Positions 32,384 through 39,658 of a stretch of 52,069 bases of DNA are shown here, piece by piece. Each line of letters opens with the position of its first letter. Positions within the stretch are counted from its first letter, which is position 1. The translations under genes were made by a program, and so were the position numbers. Below the pieces are notes generated by a model. That model searched no databases and was not told where the DNA came from. It saw only the letters and a program-made list of their open reading frames with translations. This DNA comes from a virus. The stretch covers positions 1-52,069 of IMG/VR virus record IMGVR_UViG_3300025446_000011. One strand, given 5' to 3'.

Positions 32384-34081
32384 TTACCTCACCAGGAACA
32401 GCACCTTCTTGCCCTGCGGCGTATCTACCACCTCCTCCAGGTGCTCCGGCATCGTCTTGCGTAGCTGCATATGGTAGGACGACCCCATAGGGCATACCGC
32501 TGCCACCCTGAACCCCCTGGATACCGCATGGTTGACCTTGTTCCCCAGTATGGTGCTCTGCCAGTCCGACCTCGGCGGGGGGGCAGGAGGGCGCTGCGGC
32601 ACGGGGCGCTGGGGGATAGTGGGGCGCTGGGCTGGCGGCCGCTGGACCTGCACGGGGCGCTGGGGCCCGGGGACGGGCATGATTATCGGGACTGGCCGGG
32701 GCGGCACGGCCGGGGGCCTGGGCGGGAAGGGCTTCCTCCCCGTCAGCATGTCGTGGCACTCCTCCATGTCCCCGGCGCTCGGGAGCTGTGTCACCACCAC
32801 CGTATCCTTGCTGATTATCTTCTGGAAGGGGACCTGGTTCCTGTGCGGGTCGAGGAACGGGGGGATAAGGTACCCAGGGAGGGGCTTCAGCCTTATGCCC
32901 GCCTTCCCTAGCACCTGCCCTACCCACCTGTCCTCCGCCCAGTCCCCGTAGAAGGGGGCGTCGGCCACCATCCCCATCGCCTTCCTGGAGAGCCAGTATG
33001 CCCCGCCGCTGGCGTAGTCGTACCTGATGGTCCCGTTGGGCAGCGGCGGGATTCCCATCGCCACGCTGCCGCAGTCGTTCCTGGGCAGGAACAGCCCGGC
33101 ATAGTCCTCCCTCGGCACCGCCAGGTTGGCGACGTTCACGTAGCAGTCGTCGTCCGTCTTCATCATGCTGTCGTAGCCCTTCCCCAGCGCCCACCCGCAC
33201 AGGGCCTTGGTCTTGAGCGGCAGGGACAGGTAGTCGTCCGGTACCCCCAGCTTCTCCCCGTCGAAGGCCACGACGTCGTAGCCCGCCGCCTCGGCGGCCG
33301 GCACCCACGTCTTCCTCTGTATGGCGAGCCTCTCCCTGTACCTCGGCTGGCCGCAGGTCACGATGGCTATGAGGGCGTTCTTGCGTGCCTTCCACCTTGC
33401 CTGGTCGGGCTTCTCCAGGTGCTTTATCTTCGGGGAGAAGGCGGCAGGGCTTACGGTCATCCAGCGCTCCGGGTGCCTTATGGCCCTGGGGTCCGGGTAG
33501 GCGTATGCGGGGGTCAGGGCCCTTGCCGGGGGATGGTCCAGGAGGTAGCGGTTGAGGTGCGACTCGTCGTGCCATACCGCCGTTATGCCCTTGGCCTTGT
33601 CGGCGTCTATGCTCGCCGCCAGCACCCTGCACATCTCCAGGAAGGGGTCTGTCCTCCCCCCTTGCAGGCACCCCTGGTAGTAGGCGGGGTCCCCCTCCAC
33701 ATAGGCCGTGGACTCCCTCCTCCTCTCGAAGGTCCCTGGGTACCCTGGGTGGATGACGGCCGTTATGCCGTCCGAGAAAAGCTCCTCCTCCGTCACCCTC
33801 TGGCATGCCAGCATGTCCACGTCCAGGTACAGGAGGTGCTCGTAGCCCCGCAGCGCCTCCTCCTGCGACAGGAAGGCATGGTAGCGCATCAGGGAGGCCC
33901 CCGGCCACCCCAGGTCCGCCCAGGGGGCCTTCGTGACGCCCCCGAACTCCTCCTCGCTGTCCGTGAACAGGATGACGTCGTGGGGGGGGAAGTTCTCCCT
34001 CAGGGAGGCCACGAGGGGGGCCACGAACTTGGTGTACCTCTCTCCCCCGGTCGCAATCAGCAGTATCGCCAGCTTATGCAT
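32384..34081 (-). CDS. GT6 - GT31 bifunctional glycosyltransferase fusion
   Basis: A 565-residue protein with two glycosyltransferase domains. Domain 1 (1-210) matches family 6 (ABO / alpha-1,3-Gal(NAc) transferases): LFTD at 38, YLDVDM with the DVD metal site at 87-89, HPGYPG at 111, STAY and YYQG, and AVWHDESHLNRYLL at 168-181. In that last motif the Glu (173) aligns with the catalytic Glu of ABO enzymes. Domain 2 (about 235-410) is GT31-like (beta-1,3-galactosyltransferase): QRKTWV, TDDDCYV (309-315), YDYASGGAYWLS, WAEDRWVG (381-388). A Pro-rich linker (about 450-520) and a short conserved-looking tail follow. It overlaps the upstream methyltransferase gene. The acceptor and donor sugars are inferred, not read. 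Confidence 0.8.
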   Translation of the reverse strand: MHKLAILLIATGGERYTKFVAPLVASLRENFPPHDVILFTDSEEEFGGVTKAPWADLGWPGASLMRYHAFLSQEEALRGYEHLLYLDVDMLACQRVTEEELFSDGITAVIHPGYPGTFERRRESTAYVEGDPAYYQGCLQGGRTDPFLEMCRVLAASIDADKAKGITAVWHDESHLNRYLLDHPPARALTPAYAYPDPRAIRHPERWMTVSPAAFSPKIKHLEKPDQARWKARKNALIAIVTCGQPRYRERLAIQRKTWVPAAEAAGYDVVAFDGEKLGVPDDYLSLPLKTKALCGWALGKGYDSMMKTDDDCYVNVANLAVPREDYAGLFLPRNDCGSVAMGIPPLPNGTIRYDYASGGAYWLSRKAMGMVADAPFYGDWAEDRWVGQVLGKAGIRLKPLPGYLIPPFLDPHRNQVPFQKIISKDTVVVTQLPSAGDMEECHDMLTGRKPFPPRPPAVPPRPVPIIMPVPGPQRPVQVQRPPAQRPTIPQRPVPQRPPAPPPRSDWQSTILGNKVNHAVSRGFRVAAVCPMGSSYHMQLRKTMPEHLEEVVDTPQGKKVLFLVR

Positions 34082-34637
34082 TTCTCTTCTCTTGGAACGG
34101 GCGGTGCGCCCTTGCTATGTCGTCCTGCACGTAGAAGGACCAGTCCGGATGGGCGTCCAGCAGCCTCCTCCTTATGTCCTCCACGGGGGGATAGTCCTTC
34201 GCCGTGCCGAAGGCCCGCATGTCGTCTATGACGACCACGATGTCGTCCCTCCCCCACCCCAGGATGGCGTCCAGCTCCCCCTGGATGGCGCTGTCCTGCG
34301 GGCCACGTGCCGTCCTCCCCTCCGACCAGTGGGCGTCCAGCCAGAACACCGCTGGCCTTCCTATGCCGTGCAGGATGCAGGGCAGGACCACGGCGCTGTC
34401 CCCGTGGAAGAGGTGGACGTTGGGGCACCCTGCGAACCTTTGCAGGCAGAGGCCGTAGAAGAAGTCGGACAGCTCTATGGAGTAGACGTCCCTGAAGAAC
34501 CACCTGGTGTACTCTATCGTGTCCCCGTCGCAGGAGCCTGTCTCCACCAGGGTGTCTATGCCCGCCCTGAGGGCGTACTCCACGAGGGTCCACCGCTTGT
34601 ACTCGCCTGGGGGCGAGGGGTTATGCCATGCTCCCAT
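34074..34637 (-). CDS. SAM-dependent methyltransferase-like protein of the glycan operon
   Basis: A 187-residue class I methyltransferase-like protein. Motif I is LVETGSCDGDTIEY (about residues 30-43), followed by YSIELSD (about 52), a GDS segment, AVFWLDAHWSEG (about 95-106) and DIVVVIDDMRAFG (about 130-142). The FWLDAHxxxG and IDDxRxF pattern occurs in methyltransferase-like proteins of polysaccharide clusters. Starts inside the end of the GT31 gene and ends inside the start of the fusion gene, so it is translationally coupled. Confidence 0.65.
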   Translation of the reverse strand: MGAWHNPSPPGEYKRWTLVEYALRAGIDTLVETGSCDGDTIEYTRWFFRDVYSIELSDFFYGLCLQRFAGCPNVHLFHGDSAVVLPCILHGIGRPAVFWLDAHWSEGRTARGPQDSAIQGELDAILGWGRDDIVVVIDDMRAFGTAKDYPPVEDIRRRLLDAHPDWSFYVQDDIARAHRPFQEKRNA

Positions 34638-35328
34638 CTTTCCCCCTCCTGAAGCCCAGCACCCTCTCGGGGTCCAGGCCCTTGCCGTGCCCGAGGTGGG
34701 ACAGCTCTGCCACCCATGCCCCCATCCCCGTTATGCGGTGGTAGTTTATGCCGTTCCTCCGCATGATGTCCCCCACCCACCAGTCCTCTGCCCACAGGTC
34801 CATGGGGGCGTCCAGCAGCAGCCCTGCGGCGGCGGCGGTCAGCCAGTAGCCGTGCGCCCCCCAGATGGCCTCGTCGCCTGGGTTGCACGTCCCGGCGTAC
34901 TGGTGCCCCTCAAAGCCGCTGCCCCTTATGCCCTCCCAGTCCAGCACGTAGCTGTCGGCCACGAACTGGAGGCAGTGGGTGTACCCCCGCTCTAGCTGGA
35001 ACCTGGTAATCTCCTTCTTCTTCCACGGGAGGGCGATATAGGCGTCGCAGCAGCCCACCTCCACCTCGTCGGGCAGGAGGGGCCTCCCCATCTCCTCCCT
35101 GGAGAAGAACCCGTGGAACCTCCTCCCCCTCTCGTCTATGAACCCGTGCTTCTTGCAGTCGTCCAGGAAGCGGTCGGTGAGAGGCTCCAGCGGCACCTCC
35201 CCCGGCCTGCCCACGAAGAGGAACAGCGGCCAGGGGCACCCCCTCCCCCATGTGTCCCTTATCGCCTGGTGTACCCCGGTCATGGCGAACTTCACGCAGG
35301 AATGCACTGCTACGAACGGTCTCAGCAC
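34621..35328 (-). CDS. GT31-like glycosyltransferase
   Basis: A 235-residue protein resembling the GT31-like half of the fusion gene: HQAIRDTWG (about 20-28), LFLFVG, DAYIALPWKKKEI (about 95-107), YTHCLQFVADSYVL, WGAHGYWLTAAAAGLLLDAP, WAEDWWVGDIM (about 180-190). The metal-site triplet reads ADS rather than DDD, so donor binding or activity may differ. The GTG start at 35328 overlaps the fucosyltransferase end; GGAGAGGTGG lies upstream. Confidence 0.65.
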   Translation of the reverse strand: MLRPFVAVHSCVKFAMTGVHQAIRDTWGRGCPWPLFLFVGRPGEVPLEPLTDRFLDDCKKHGFIDERGRRFHGFFSREEMGRPLLPDEVEVGCCDAYIALPWKKKEITRFQLERGYTHCLQFVADSYVLDWEGIRGSGFEGHQYAGTCNPGDEAIWGAHGYWLTAAAAGLLLDAPMDLWAEDWWVGDIMRRNGINYHRITGMGAWVAELSHLGHGKGLDPERVLGFRRGKDGSMA

Positions 35329-36155
35329 TTTAGCCACCTCTCCGGCACGATGTCCCCGGTGTCGAGCCTGGCCATCGGCCCCATCCATACGGCGGGGGCC
35401 ACTACGGTCCTCCCCGCCGCCCAGTCCCCCAGCCATGCGCCCCACCACGAGAAGGAGCTGTTGGCGACGACGGCGTGCCTGCACAGGGACATCAGCCACA
35501 GGTCCTCGTTCTCCCTGCCCGGCATGCCGGAGCCGAACAGCCTCCCTCCCGGCCTGTTGTGCCCGACCACCCTGAGGCCCGGGAACGCCTCCCTGCACCA
35601 CTCCGGCTCGTCCGAGAAGACGAAGAAGCGGGCGTCCTCCACCCTCTCCCTCACCAGGGCCATGGCGGGGGGGTAGTACCCGGTGTCCCAGAGGTTGCGG
35701 TGGTACTCCGCCTGCTTCAGGTAGTCCGTCCTGCGCACGTGCAGGAAGGCGCTCCTCCTCCCGGCCGCTGCAATCTCGTCCGCCGCCCTCCTGGAGGCCT
35801 CGCTCGGGCTGCGGCACGTGGAGAACCAGGACCTTACCAGCGGGGGGTCGTCGTAGTACCTCTCCGTCTGCCAGTAGCCGTCGAACAGCACCCCGTCCGG
35901 CACCGTGTAGACCTGGGGGTTGAAGGAGAAGGGGTCCTCGTGGTAGACGCCCGTGCCCGCCCTCCCGCCCGCCCCGAACACCGCCGTGAACTCCACGGGG
36001 ATGTCGAACACCCCCAGCATGTAGCAGCGCTTGTGGTCCGAGTCCGCCCCGTCCCTGGCGAAGCACAGCCTCTCCCCCCTCCTCGCCGCCACGGAGCGCC
36101 CGAAGGCGTACTGGAACATCTGGTTCCCCAGCCCCCCCACCAGCCTTACTATCAC
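35322..36155 (-). CDS. GT11 alpha-1,2-fucosyltransferase
   Basis: A 277-residue enzyme of family 11, which transfers fucose from GDP-fucose alpha-1,2 to a galactose acceptor. Hallmarks are GGLGNQMFQYAFGRSVA at residues 6-22, LFDGYWQTERYY (about 105), the donor-binding HVRRTDYL (about 145), FVFSDEPEWC (about 190) and NSSFSWWGAWL (about 235-245). GTG start overlapping the GT2 stop (GTGA). No GDP-fucose synthesis genes are seen, so the donor must come from the host. Confidence 0.88.
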   Translation of the reverse strand: MIVRLVGGLGNQMFQYAFGRSVAARRGERLCFARDGADSDHKRCYMLGVFDIPVEFTAVFGAGGRAGTGVYHEDPFSFNPQVYTVPDGVLFDGYWQTERYYDDPPLVRSWFSTCRSPSEASRRAADEIAAAGRRSAFLHVRRTDYLKQAEYHRNLWDTGYYPPAMALVRERVEDARFFVFSDEPEWCREAFPGLRVVGHNRPGGRLFGSGMPGRENEDLWLMSLCRHAVVANSSFSWWGAWLGDWAAGRTVVAPAVWMGPMARLDTGDIVPERWLKC

Positions 36156-36805
36156 AGCAGCGTCCCCCCCGTGGCCCCCTCTACCTCCTCCCACGGCACC
36201 TCCACGAAGGAGGGCGAGGGCACCCGCTTGGGGGCGGCGTTCCTGGGGTGTATGGTGGACACCAGCAGCCCCAGGTCGTTCAGGTCCCTGTGCCTCTCGG
36301 GGGGAATCCTGCGCTGGAAGCTGGTGTCCGCCCCCTGCGGCAGGTCGTCGAACCTGCCGGCCTCCCATACGGAGCGCCTGAAGGCCGGGGCGGCCAGCCA
36401 CCACCCCTTGGTCATGTTCCTGTACACGAACGCCCGCCGCTGCCCGTGGAGGTAGTAGTACAGCCTCCCCGTGCCGCAGATGTCTACCCCCGCCTCGTTC
36501 AGGGGCGCTGCCTGCCTCGACACCCTGTCCGGGGCGTACCAGTCGTCGTCGTCCCATACTATGGCCGCCAGGCCCGTGGAGGACTCCATGGCACGGTTCA
36601 TCAGCGCCCCGTGCCTGAGCCTGGGCCCGGGCAGCCTTATGTACCTTATGCGGGGGTCCTGCGGCAGGAGGTCCTGGATAGGGTCCGAGCCGTTGTCCAC
36701 TATCACCCACTCCAGGCTGGGATAGTCCTGCGAGAGGAAGCACCTCAGGCACCGGGGCCAGAACTCCCTGCGGTCCGCCGTTGGGGTGATGCAGGATACG
36801 AGCAT
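36152..36805 (-). CDS. GT2 family glycosyltransferase
   Basis: A 217-residue GT-A enzyme. CITPTADRREFWPRCLRCFL (1-25), WVIVDNGSDP (about 33-42), RLRHGALMNRAMESS (about 62-76) and IVWDDDDWYAPDR (about 82-94) are the nucleotide-sugar and DxD elements of family 2. The C-terminus is short compared with many GT2s but the catalytic core is present. Three bases after the HNH gene, it heads the glycosyltransferase run. Confidence 0.8.
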   Translation of the reverse strand: MLVSCITPTADRREFWPRCLRCFLSQDYPSLEWVIVDNGSDPIQDLLPQDPRIRYIRLPGPRLRHGALMNRAMESSTGLAAIVWDDDDWYAPDRVSRQAAPLNEAGVDICGTGRLYYYLHGQRRAFVYRNMTKGWWLAAPAFRRSVWEAGRFDDLPQGADTSFQRRIPPERHRDLNDLGLLVSTIHPRNAAPKRVPSPSFVEVPWEEVEGATGGTLL

Positions 36806-36807
36806 CG

Positions 36808-37233
36808 CTACCCCCCTGCCCCCCTTCTCCTCCGCTCGAACGCTTGCAGGTACCCAAGCAGCTCCCTTATGACTATCTGGTTCCCCTGGAAGCACCCGAC
36901 TCCTGCCTTGCACCTGGAGCACAGCAGGCCCCTTACCTCCCGAGTAGCGGGGTCGTGGTCCACGTGCGACGCCCTGCGGTCTCCGTGGGGGATAGGCTCG
37001 TGGCATACGGCGCACCTCCTCCTCTGCGCCTCCCAGAGGGCCAGCAGCTCGCTGTCGGCCATGCCCTGGCGGTACTTCCGGGTATAGGCGGTGCCCTGCT
37101 TCCTGGAGCATTCCCGGCAGCGGCTCCTCCTGCCGCTCGGGTGGTAGGAGGACCCTCCGAACCTGCCCAGGTCCAGCCACGCCCGGCATCCGGGGCACCA
37201 CTTCTCCCTGTCCGTATAGAGGCGCTTCCTCAT
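36808..37233 (-). CDS. HNH / endonuclease VII-like protein
   Basis: A 141-residue protein with two zinc-type pairs (CPGC...CREC, about residues 11-35) and an HNH-like nuclease core CAVC...HVDHDPATREVRGLLCSRC (about 80-115), resembling the recombination endonuclease VII family. HVDHD and the second cysteine pair are the expected metal and zinc sites. It may be a homing or junction-resolving nuclease. It is the first gene of the glycan operon; the start at 37233 lacks a strong ribosome site. Confidence 0.75.
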   Translation of the reverse strand: MRKRLYTDREKWCPGCRAWLDLGRFGGSSYHPSGRRSRCRECSRKQGTAYTRKYRQGMADSELLALWEAQRRRCAVCHEPIPHGDRRASHVDHDPATREVRGLLCSRCKAGVGCFQGNQIVIRELLGYLQAFERRRRGAGG

Positions 37234-37334
37234 GCTAATGCATCCGGAAGTCAGTTTGCCTTGCGGGGGCACCGGGCAGCTAATCTGGCAGGGGGGGCTG
37301 AATGTTCAGTCTACCGGCCCCCTATTTAGAGGCA

Positions 37335-37349
37335 TGCCCCGCTAGGGCA
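37335..37349 (+). promoter_or_regulatory. Leader hairpin before the ribosome site
   Basis: TGCCC-CGCTA-GGGCA directly before CAGGAGAGG and the ATG at 37365. TATTTA (37323-37328) lies six bases upstream of the stem, which would put the mRNA start at the hairpin. Confidence 0.45.
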
Positions 37350-37364
37350 CAGGAGAGGATTGAC

Positions 37365-38138
37365 ATGGCACTAAGCATCTTGCAGTTTGCACGCAACTAC
37401 ACCGTATACCCCGAGGTCCCGCTCCAGGTATCCCTTCCCAGTCCCACGACTGCCAAGAGCCTCCTGGCGCTGCTGGTCTTCGGACACCGCACCAACTATG
37501 GCTTCAACATCGGAAGGGAGAGCGCAGAGACAGTGGCCCCCGTCATCACCGACGACAAGGCCAACACCTGGACCCTCCTTGAGTACATCCTCAACATCGC
37601 ACAGGACTACGGAACCAGCCCGCCTGTCATCTCTCCTGACGCCTCTGGGAACTTCCCGAGCGTCTACCTGTACGTGGCCCCGTCCAGCGGCAGCCTCAAG
37701 AGTGGCGGCGTCACTGCCTGGGTCACCGACGCCGGGCTGAGCAACGCCAGCGTCTCCCCGCCCATAGAGTACGGGAGGCCCGTCTTTGACAGCGGCATCA
37801 GGGCGGTCCTTCTGGAGTGCGCAGGCACCACGGGGGCACCGGGCACGCAGACGGCGGTGGACGTCCACGGCAACACCATCACCGCCAATGCCAAGCTGGG
37901 CTACCAGCTCATCAACCCCAGCAACAACAACGAGCTTATCATCGAGGCGGGGGCGCTCATCGACAGCTCCGCCCTGGGCCTGGGCACGGGGGCCAGCTAC
38001 GTCACCTCCGCCTCCTACCCGGCAGGAAGCTCCTACTGGCTCGTCCAGCAGACCCTACAGGGGACCAAGGCCAAGAGCGCCGGGTTCTCCAACCCCATAG
38101 GGTACATGGGCGCAGCAGCCGCCGTGGCGCTGAGCTAG
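37365..38138 (+). CDS. Structural-type protein of unknown function
   Basis: A 257-residue beta-rich Ser/Thr/Ala/Gly protein without cysteine clusters or catalytic motifs (MALSILQFARNYTVYPEV...). Composition, the hairpin leader, strong AGGAGAGG site and a following terminator suggest a highly expressed virion protein, perhaps tail or decoration. It forms a transcription unit of its own. No family recognised. Confidence 0.6.
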   Translation: MALSILQFARNYTVYPEVPLQVSLPSPTTAKSLLALLVFGHRTNYGFNIGRESAETVAPVITDDKANTWTLLEYILNIAQDYGTSPPVISPDASGNFPSVYLYVAPSSGSLKSGGVTAWVTDAGLSNASVSPPIEYGRPVFDSGIRAVLLECAGTTGAPGTQTAVDVHGNTITANAKLGYQLINPSNNNELIIEAGALIDSSALGLGTGASYVTSASYPAGSSYWLVQQTLQGTKAKSAGFSNPIGYMGAAAAVALS

Positions 38139-38158
38139 GGCCCGGCAAGCATACACGG

Positions 38159-38188
38159 GGAGGGCACGGCCGCAGGACCGTGCCCTCC
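38159..38188 (+). terminator. Terminator after the 37.4 kb structural gene
   Basis: A perfect 11-bp stem GGAGGGCACGG / CCGTGCCCTCC with an 8-base loop begins 21 bases after the stop. Followed by TGCTATATCCG, with little U-tract, but a very stable structure. Confidence 0.65.
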
Positions 38189-38391
38189 TGCTATATCCGT
38201 ATGTCCCCCCGTGTTTTCTGGTATTTATCCGTATGAGGCTTGTAGAACGTCTTCCGGATACACTCCCCCTTAATACTAAACATACACCAAAATTACCAAC
38301 AGGACTGCTAAAATCCTCCTGCATAGGGCATGGCCCCGGTGCGGCAGCCGGGCATAGGCCAGCATAATATAGGCTTGGCCAGGGAGCTAGG
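38189..38391. other. AT-rich non-coding region
   Basis: Bases 38205-38300 are strikingly AT-rich for this genome and hold no convincing gene. On the minus strand AGGATTTT-N23-TGTATG resembles the bipartite promoter. On the plus strand GCATAATATAGG (about 38363) lies 24 bases before the sigma-like gene. Candidate promoter or regulatory region. Confidence 0.45.
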
Positions 38392-39123
38392 ATGGAGTCA
38401 ACACCCTACATGAACTCGGTGACCTCTGCCCGTGCCCTCCTCCTGGGGGAGGAAGAGGCGCTGGTAGGTGCCACCACCATAAGCCTGGAGACCCAGCAGG
38501 ACCTCCAGGAGGACGACGTCTTCACCTACATCCAGGAGAACTTCGTGTCCTTCATAAGGATGCTGAGGTACCTGTCCCCCGAGGACCAGGACATGCTCCT
38601 GTCCTACTACCTCCTGGGGAAGACCCAGACCACGCTCGCCTCCATATTCAGGAGCACCCAGACGGTCTGCTCCTTCCGCATCAGGATGGCGGTGCGGGTC
38701 ATCGGGGCCTTCCTGCTCTTCGGCGAGCCTACCGTGGAGGTGCTGGCCAGGGTGCTGGGCAGGGCCGGGCTGGAGGAATCGCTCAAGGGGGGCCTGTCCA
38801 GGGCGGTAATAGAGTATGCGAGGTGCCGCTCCTTCCAGGAGGTGGCCGACGTCCTGGGGCTGCACCGGCCGGACGTGCGCCGGGCGATGAGCCGGGCGGC
38901 ACGGGCGCTCATGGGTTCCAAGGACAGCCGGGAGGCCGCCCTGGCGGCATGGATACACTCCCTGGTGGACAAGTCCAACCCCGTGGGCCCCGGCTACAGC
39001 AAGCGGAAGATGCAGAAGGAGGGGCATATCTACCGCAAGGACCCCGACATCCTGGGGGAGTTCTCCGCCAGGATAGAGGACCCCGCCTTCGACTCCCTGT
39101 TCGTTTCGAGGGCAAACAGGTAA
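38392..39123 (+). CDS. Sigma-like / HTH transcription factor candidate
   Basis: A 243-residue protein. Residues about 62-105 (YLSPEDQDMLLSYYLLGKTQ, TTLASIFRSTQTVCSFRIRM) match the shape of sigma-70 region 4, with a helix-turn-helix. A second HTH-like segment lies near 140-165 (RSFQEVADVLGLHRPDVRRA). The N-terminal 60 residues are acidic. It could be a phage sigma factor recognising the promoters in this window, but no region 2 is evident. It starts after the AT-rich region. Confidence 0.55.
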   Translation: MESTPYMNSVTSARALLLGEEEALVGATTISLETQQDLQEDDVFTYIQENFVSFIRMLRYLSPEDQDMLLSYYLLGKTQTTLASIFRSTQTVCSFRIRMAVRVIGAFLLFGEPTVEVLARVLGRAGLEESLKGGLSRAVIEYARCRSFQEVADVLGLHRPDVRRAMSRAARALMGSKDSREAALAAWIHSLVDKSNPVGPGYSKRKMQKEGHIYRKDPDILGEFSARIEDPAFDSLFVSRANR

Positions 39124-39133
39124 AGGAGGGGCA

Positions 39134-39643
39134 ATGGCCGCCGTGTGGAAGAGGTCGAGGTCGTCGGGCGGGGCAGATTACTGGGCGTCCAGCTTCTCCC
39201 TCAAGCCCGGCCTCAGGGAGAGGATAAGGGGTACCGTGGAGGGGCCGCTCAAGGCGGTGTGGATAGCCTCCCTGGCCCTCCTCATCGCCGACTCCCTGGA
39301 CGTGCTGTCCTCCTGGCTCGCCGACAGGTACGTCCCTATCTGGCAGGAGGGCAACTTCATCGCCCGCATCCCCCTGGTCCACAGGCTCATACCTGGGGCG
39401 CTGCTCGCCGCCAAGGGGGAGGAGTACGTCCTCCTGGCCTGCTTCCTGCTCCTCCTCTACAGGGCGCTGCGCACCCGCCTGGACGCCGGTGCCTCCGCCC
39501 TCCTGGCGTCCCTGCCCATATGGCTGTCGGCGTGGATGTCGGCCTATGCTGCCTACGGCAACATATGCTTCACCGTCTCCTGGTTCGGGTGGATGCGGCA
39601 CTACGAGGTCCTGTACCTGCTAGAGTCGCTCGTCCGGCGCTAG
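39134..39643 (+). CDS. Polytopic membrane protein
   Basis: A 169-residue protein with about four hydrophobic segments (about residues 40-60, 85-95, 97-112 and 120-150), GGAGGGGC as ribosome site, and a charged N-terminus. It ends 15 bases before the first methyltransferase gene. No family recognised; possible envelope or superinfection role. Confidence 0.6.
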   Translation: MAAVWKRSRSSGGADYWASSFSLKPGLRERIRGTVEGPLKAVWIASLALLIADSLDVLSSWLADRYVPIWQEGNFIARIPLVHRLIPGALLAAKGEEYVLLACFLLLLYRALRTRLDAGASALLASLPIWLSAWMSAYAAYGNICFTVSWFGWMRHYEVLYLLESLVRR

Positions 39644-39646
39644 CCA

Positions 39647-39658
39647 GTATTACCCCCT
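39647..39658 (+). promoter_or_regulatory. -10-like box for a leaderless gene (GTATTA-N6-ATG)
   Basis: CAGTATTA followed by six bases and the ATG of methyltransferase 1, with the first eight bases identical to the phosphatase box at 7386-7393. No ribosome site. Confidence 0.55.

Noticed and set aside
32277-33908. 543-codon minus-strand open frame in another frame of the GT6-GT31 gene
   Set aside because: Arg/Gly/Pro-rich shadow; the neighbouring frame carries all glycosyltransferase motifs.
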